Assembly: GCA_900320415.1 (NCBI GenBank)
Contig: ONSE01000217.1
Location: forward strand, 1 to 6,805
Source of the DNA: an uncultured Eubacteriales bacterium
GTDB taxonomy: Bacteria > Bacillota > Clostridia > Oscillospirales > Acutalibacteraceae
Length of the DNA: 6,805 nucleotides
Direction of reading: 5' to 3'
A program made the position numbers and the translations under genes. Below, piece after piece: positions 5,425 through 6,805 of the stretch; position 1 is the first letter of the stretch; each line of letters starts with the position of its first letter. The notes beneath the pieces are model-generated. The model saw only the letters and a list, made by a program, of their open reading frames with translations. It did not search any database and was not told where the DNA came from.

Positions 5425-6805
5425 TCAGATCATTGCCATCGCGGCGTCGCCGTAGTTCAGCGCGGCATTGAGCAGATCCAGCATACCGCCGTATGCGGAC
5501 GGATTGCTCTCCGCGGCAGCTCTGATAGCCGCTACAAAATTCTCAACGCTGAAGCTGAAGGTCTGGCTTACCACCTGGTCGCCCTTGTATACGGTAAAGT
5601 GCATCGGAACTCTCATCTGCTGCGCGTAGACGCTGTTGTACTCGATGCCGTACTTTGTTCCGCCCTTCGCAATCAGGGCATGGATCTCCGTCGCGTTTGT
5701 TGATGAACCCTTTGTCACCTTGACATAGTAATCCGAAACATCGCTCTCATCGGCAATATCAAAATCCAGCGCAAAAACAACAGTGCTTTCAAGCTTGACG
5801 CTGCTCGACGACGCCCACGTTACGTTGACCGCTTCACCGGTCTTGGTTGTCTCGGCAGCAGCTGCCTCGGGTACGGTTGTAGTGAGATAGCTGAGATAGG
5901 AATCCAGCCCGTAAAGCGCGAGATTTGTCGGACTGATCGTAGTGCCTGTATTCTGCGCCTTATACTTCTGCGCTTCCTCAGCGTACTTGAGCAGATTCAT
6001 GACAAGGGTTTTGATATTGGCACTGACAGAATTATTCGCGAGAAGACGTGACGCATAGCTCTTAACGCTCTCACTATAGACAGGACCGCGGTACAGAGCT
6101 CCGTTCTTCCTTGCCACAAGGCGGAACTGATAGGTCTCAACGGCAAGCTGCGGATAAATGCCGCGGTACTCAAACAGATAGCAGTTTCCCTGACCGTAAA
6201 TGACTTCCTGAGCCGGATCCGTCACATAGGTGACGCCCTGGAGTCTGCCGCCCGAAACCTCCATGTACAGCTCCTCGCAGGTTCCCACGTTGCTTACGGG
6301 AACACAGGGCAGCAGAGAGATACTTTCGGTCAGATTGACCTTGCTGCCGATAATGCTCAGGGAGCTGTCTTCCACATACAGGGTGGAAGCGTAGGAGGGT
6401 ATGGAGAGTGAATCATCAACAGTTGTCACCCCGCCCACAGTAAAGACAAGGCATATCGGCTCGACATACTGCGGGGAGCTTGCGGGAATATCCTTCTGAC
6501 GCATACCCAGCGTCCTGACCTTCAGATTGACGTTTGCGGAACCCGACCAATCCAAAACATCAAAGGTCGCGGTAACAAACACTCTCTTGGTGTCGGCATT
6601 TGTGTCAAGACCGCTTGTCTTGGAACCGTTGCAGGTCACAGCCTTCTTAGTATTGCTGTCACGGTAAGAGATCGGGTCAAGGTTGGTTACAAGACTTGCA
6701 TTATTGATAGCCTTGTATCTCCCCTCTCCGAGGAATCTGAGGAACTTGTAATGGGTGACTTCCTCGTCATCCACCTCGACGGTCTCCCAGTTGACGCCCT
6801 CCTCA
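5425..6805 (-). CDS. C-terminal part of a large, probably extracellular protein with a duplicated module; start outside window
   Basis: The frame is open to the right edge, giving 459 visible residues; an in-frame GTG at 6774 is not a believable start because coding continues beyond it. The first residues (about 6-35, WETVEV then HYKFLRFLG) resemble the end of a beta-sandwich module such as a discoidin-like domain, which is only a guess. Residues about 60-155 look like beta-rich Ser/Thr/Asn-rich sequence. Two copies of one module follow: about 157-284 (ending SVKSYASRLLANN, then VMNLLKYAEEAQKY) and about 336-459 (ending SVENFVAAIRAAAE, then LLDLLNAALNYGDAA-type sequence). A linker rich in Thr/Ala/Glu (about 308-325) separates them. 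Modules ending in this YA...LLNYG..AQ pattern are, from memory, common at the C-termini of Ruminococcaceae surface proteins. Few cysteines and the composition suggest export, but no signal peptide, LPXTG or dockerin is visible. Function unknown. Confidence 0.8.
   Translation of the reverse strand, partial: EEGVNWETVEVDDEEVTHYKFLRFLGEGRYKAINNASLVTNLDPISYRDSNTKKAVTCNGSKTSGLDTNADTKRVFVTATFDVLDWSGSANVNLKVRTLGMRQKDIPASSPQYVEPICLVFTVGGVTTVDDSLSIPSYASTLYVEDSSLSIIGSKVNLTESISLLPCVPVSNVGTCEELYMEVSGGRLQGVTYVTDPAQEVIYGQGNCYLFEYRGIYPQLAVETYQFRLVARKNGALYRGPVYSESVKSYASRLLANNSVSANIKTLVMNLLKYAEEAQKYKAQNTGTTISPTNLALYGLDSYLSYLTTTVPEAAAAETTKTGEAVNVTWASSSSVKLESTVVFALDFDIADESDVSDYYVKVTKGSSTNATEIHALIAKGGTKYGIEYNSVYAQQMRVPMHFTVYKGDQVVSQTFSFSVENFVAAIRAAAESNPSAYGGMLDLLNAALNYGDAAMAMI

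Noticed and set aside
6772..6774. GTG as the start of the surface-protein gene
   Set aside because: Coding in the same frame continues to the window edge (a further 10 codons with protein-like sequence) and there is no ribosome site before it.
1..6805. CRISPR arrays, tRNA genes, insertion sequences, phage or toxin-antitoxin genes
   Set aside because: I looked for regular direct repeats, cloverleaf-like segments, transposase motifs and small paired genes on both strands and found none.

Overview
The window looks like chromosomal core sequence from an anaerobic, spore-forming member of the Clostridia. The evidence is a dpaAB (spoVF) dipicolinate synthase pair, strong AGGAGG-type Shine-Dalgarno sequences, moderate-to-high GC genes with AT-rich gaps, and a secreted-type protein carrying a C-terminal module I associate with Ruminococcaceae/Oscillospiraceae surface proteins. 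The family-level assignment is inference. I see no tRNA, rRNA, CRISPR, insertion sequence or phage gene.

Layout, from left to right. Positions 1-3521 and 3565-4758 are all minus-strand genes, so they read right to left. They fall into three likely transcription units. (1) ilvA (threonine ammonia-lyase with ACT domain) is followed by ridA (enamine/imine deaminase); the unit starts at a good sigma-A type promoter at 4801-4829 and ends at a hairpin at 3100-3131. (2) dpaA and dpaB (dipicolinate synthase subunits A and B) overlap by four bases, with a GTG start for dpaB, and end at a hairpin at 1507-1537. (3) A small zinc-ribbon protein with a DUF2007-like domain and one C-terminal membrane helix is followed, 40 bases later and with no visible terminator, by metY (O-acetylhomoserine sulfhydrylase). 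metY runs off the left edge.

To the right of ilvA is an intergenic region of 226 bases with back-to-back promoters. A plus-strand gene at 4985-5362 encodes a short DtxR/MntR-family metalloregulator whose metal ligands look like the iron-type (DtxR/IdeR) set. It ends at a strong hairpin at 5370-5399, placed so that it can also serve the convergent gene. That last gene (5425-6805, minus strand, start outside the window) encodes the C-terminal 459 residues of a probably extracellular protein whose end is a tandem duplication of one roughly 135-residue module.

How the genes fit together: IlvA makes reactive enamine/imine intermediates that RidA hydrolyses, a well-known functional pair. DpaA and DpaB together make the spore-core chelator dipicolinate. 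MetY feeds homocysteine and methionine synthesis. The regulator has no metal transporter beside it here. Most of the window is familiar; the least described parts are the zinc-ribbon/membrane protein upstream of metY, the duplicated surface module, and the iron-type ligands in the short regulator.
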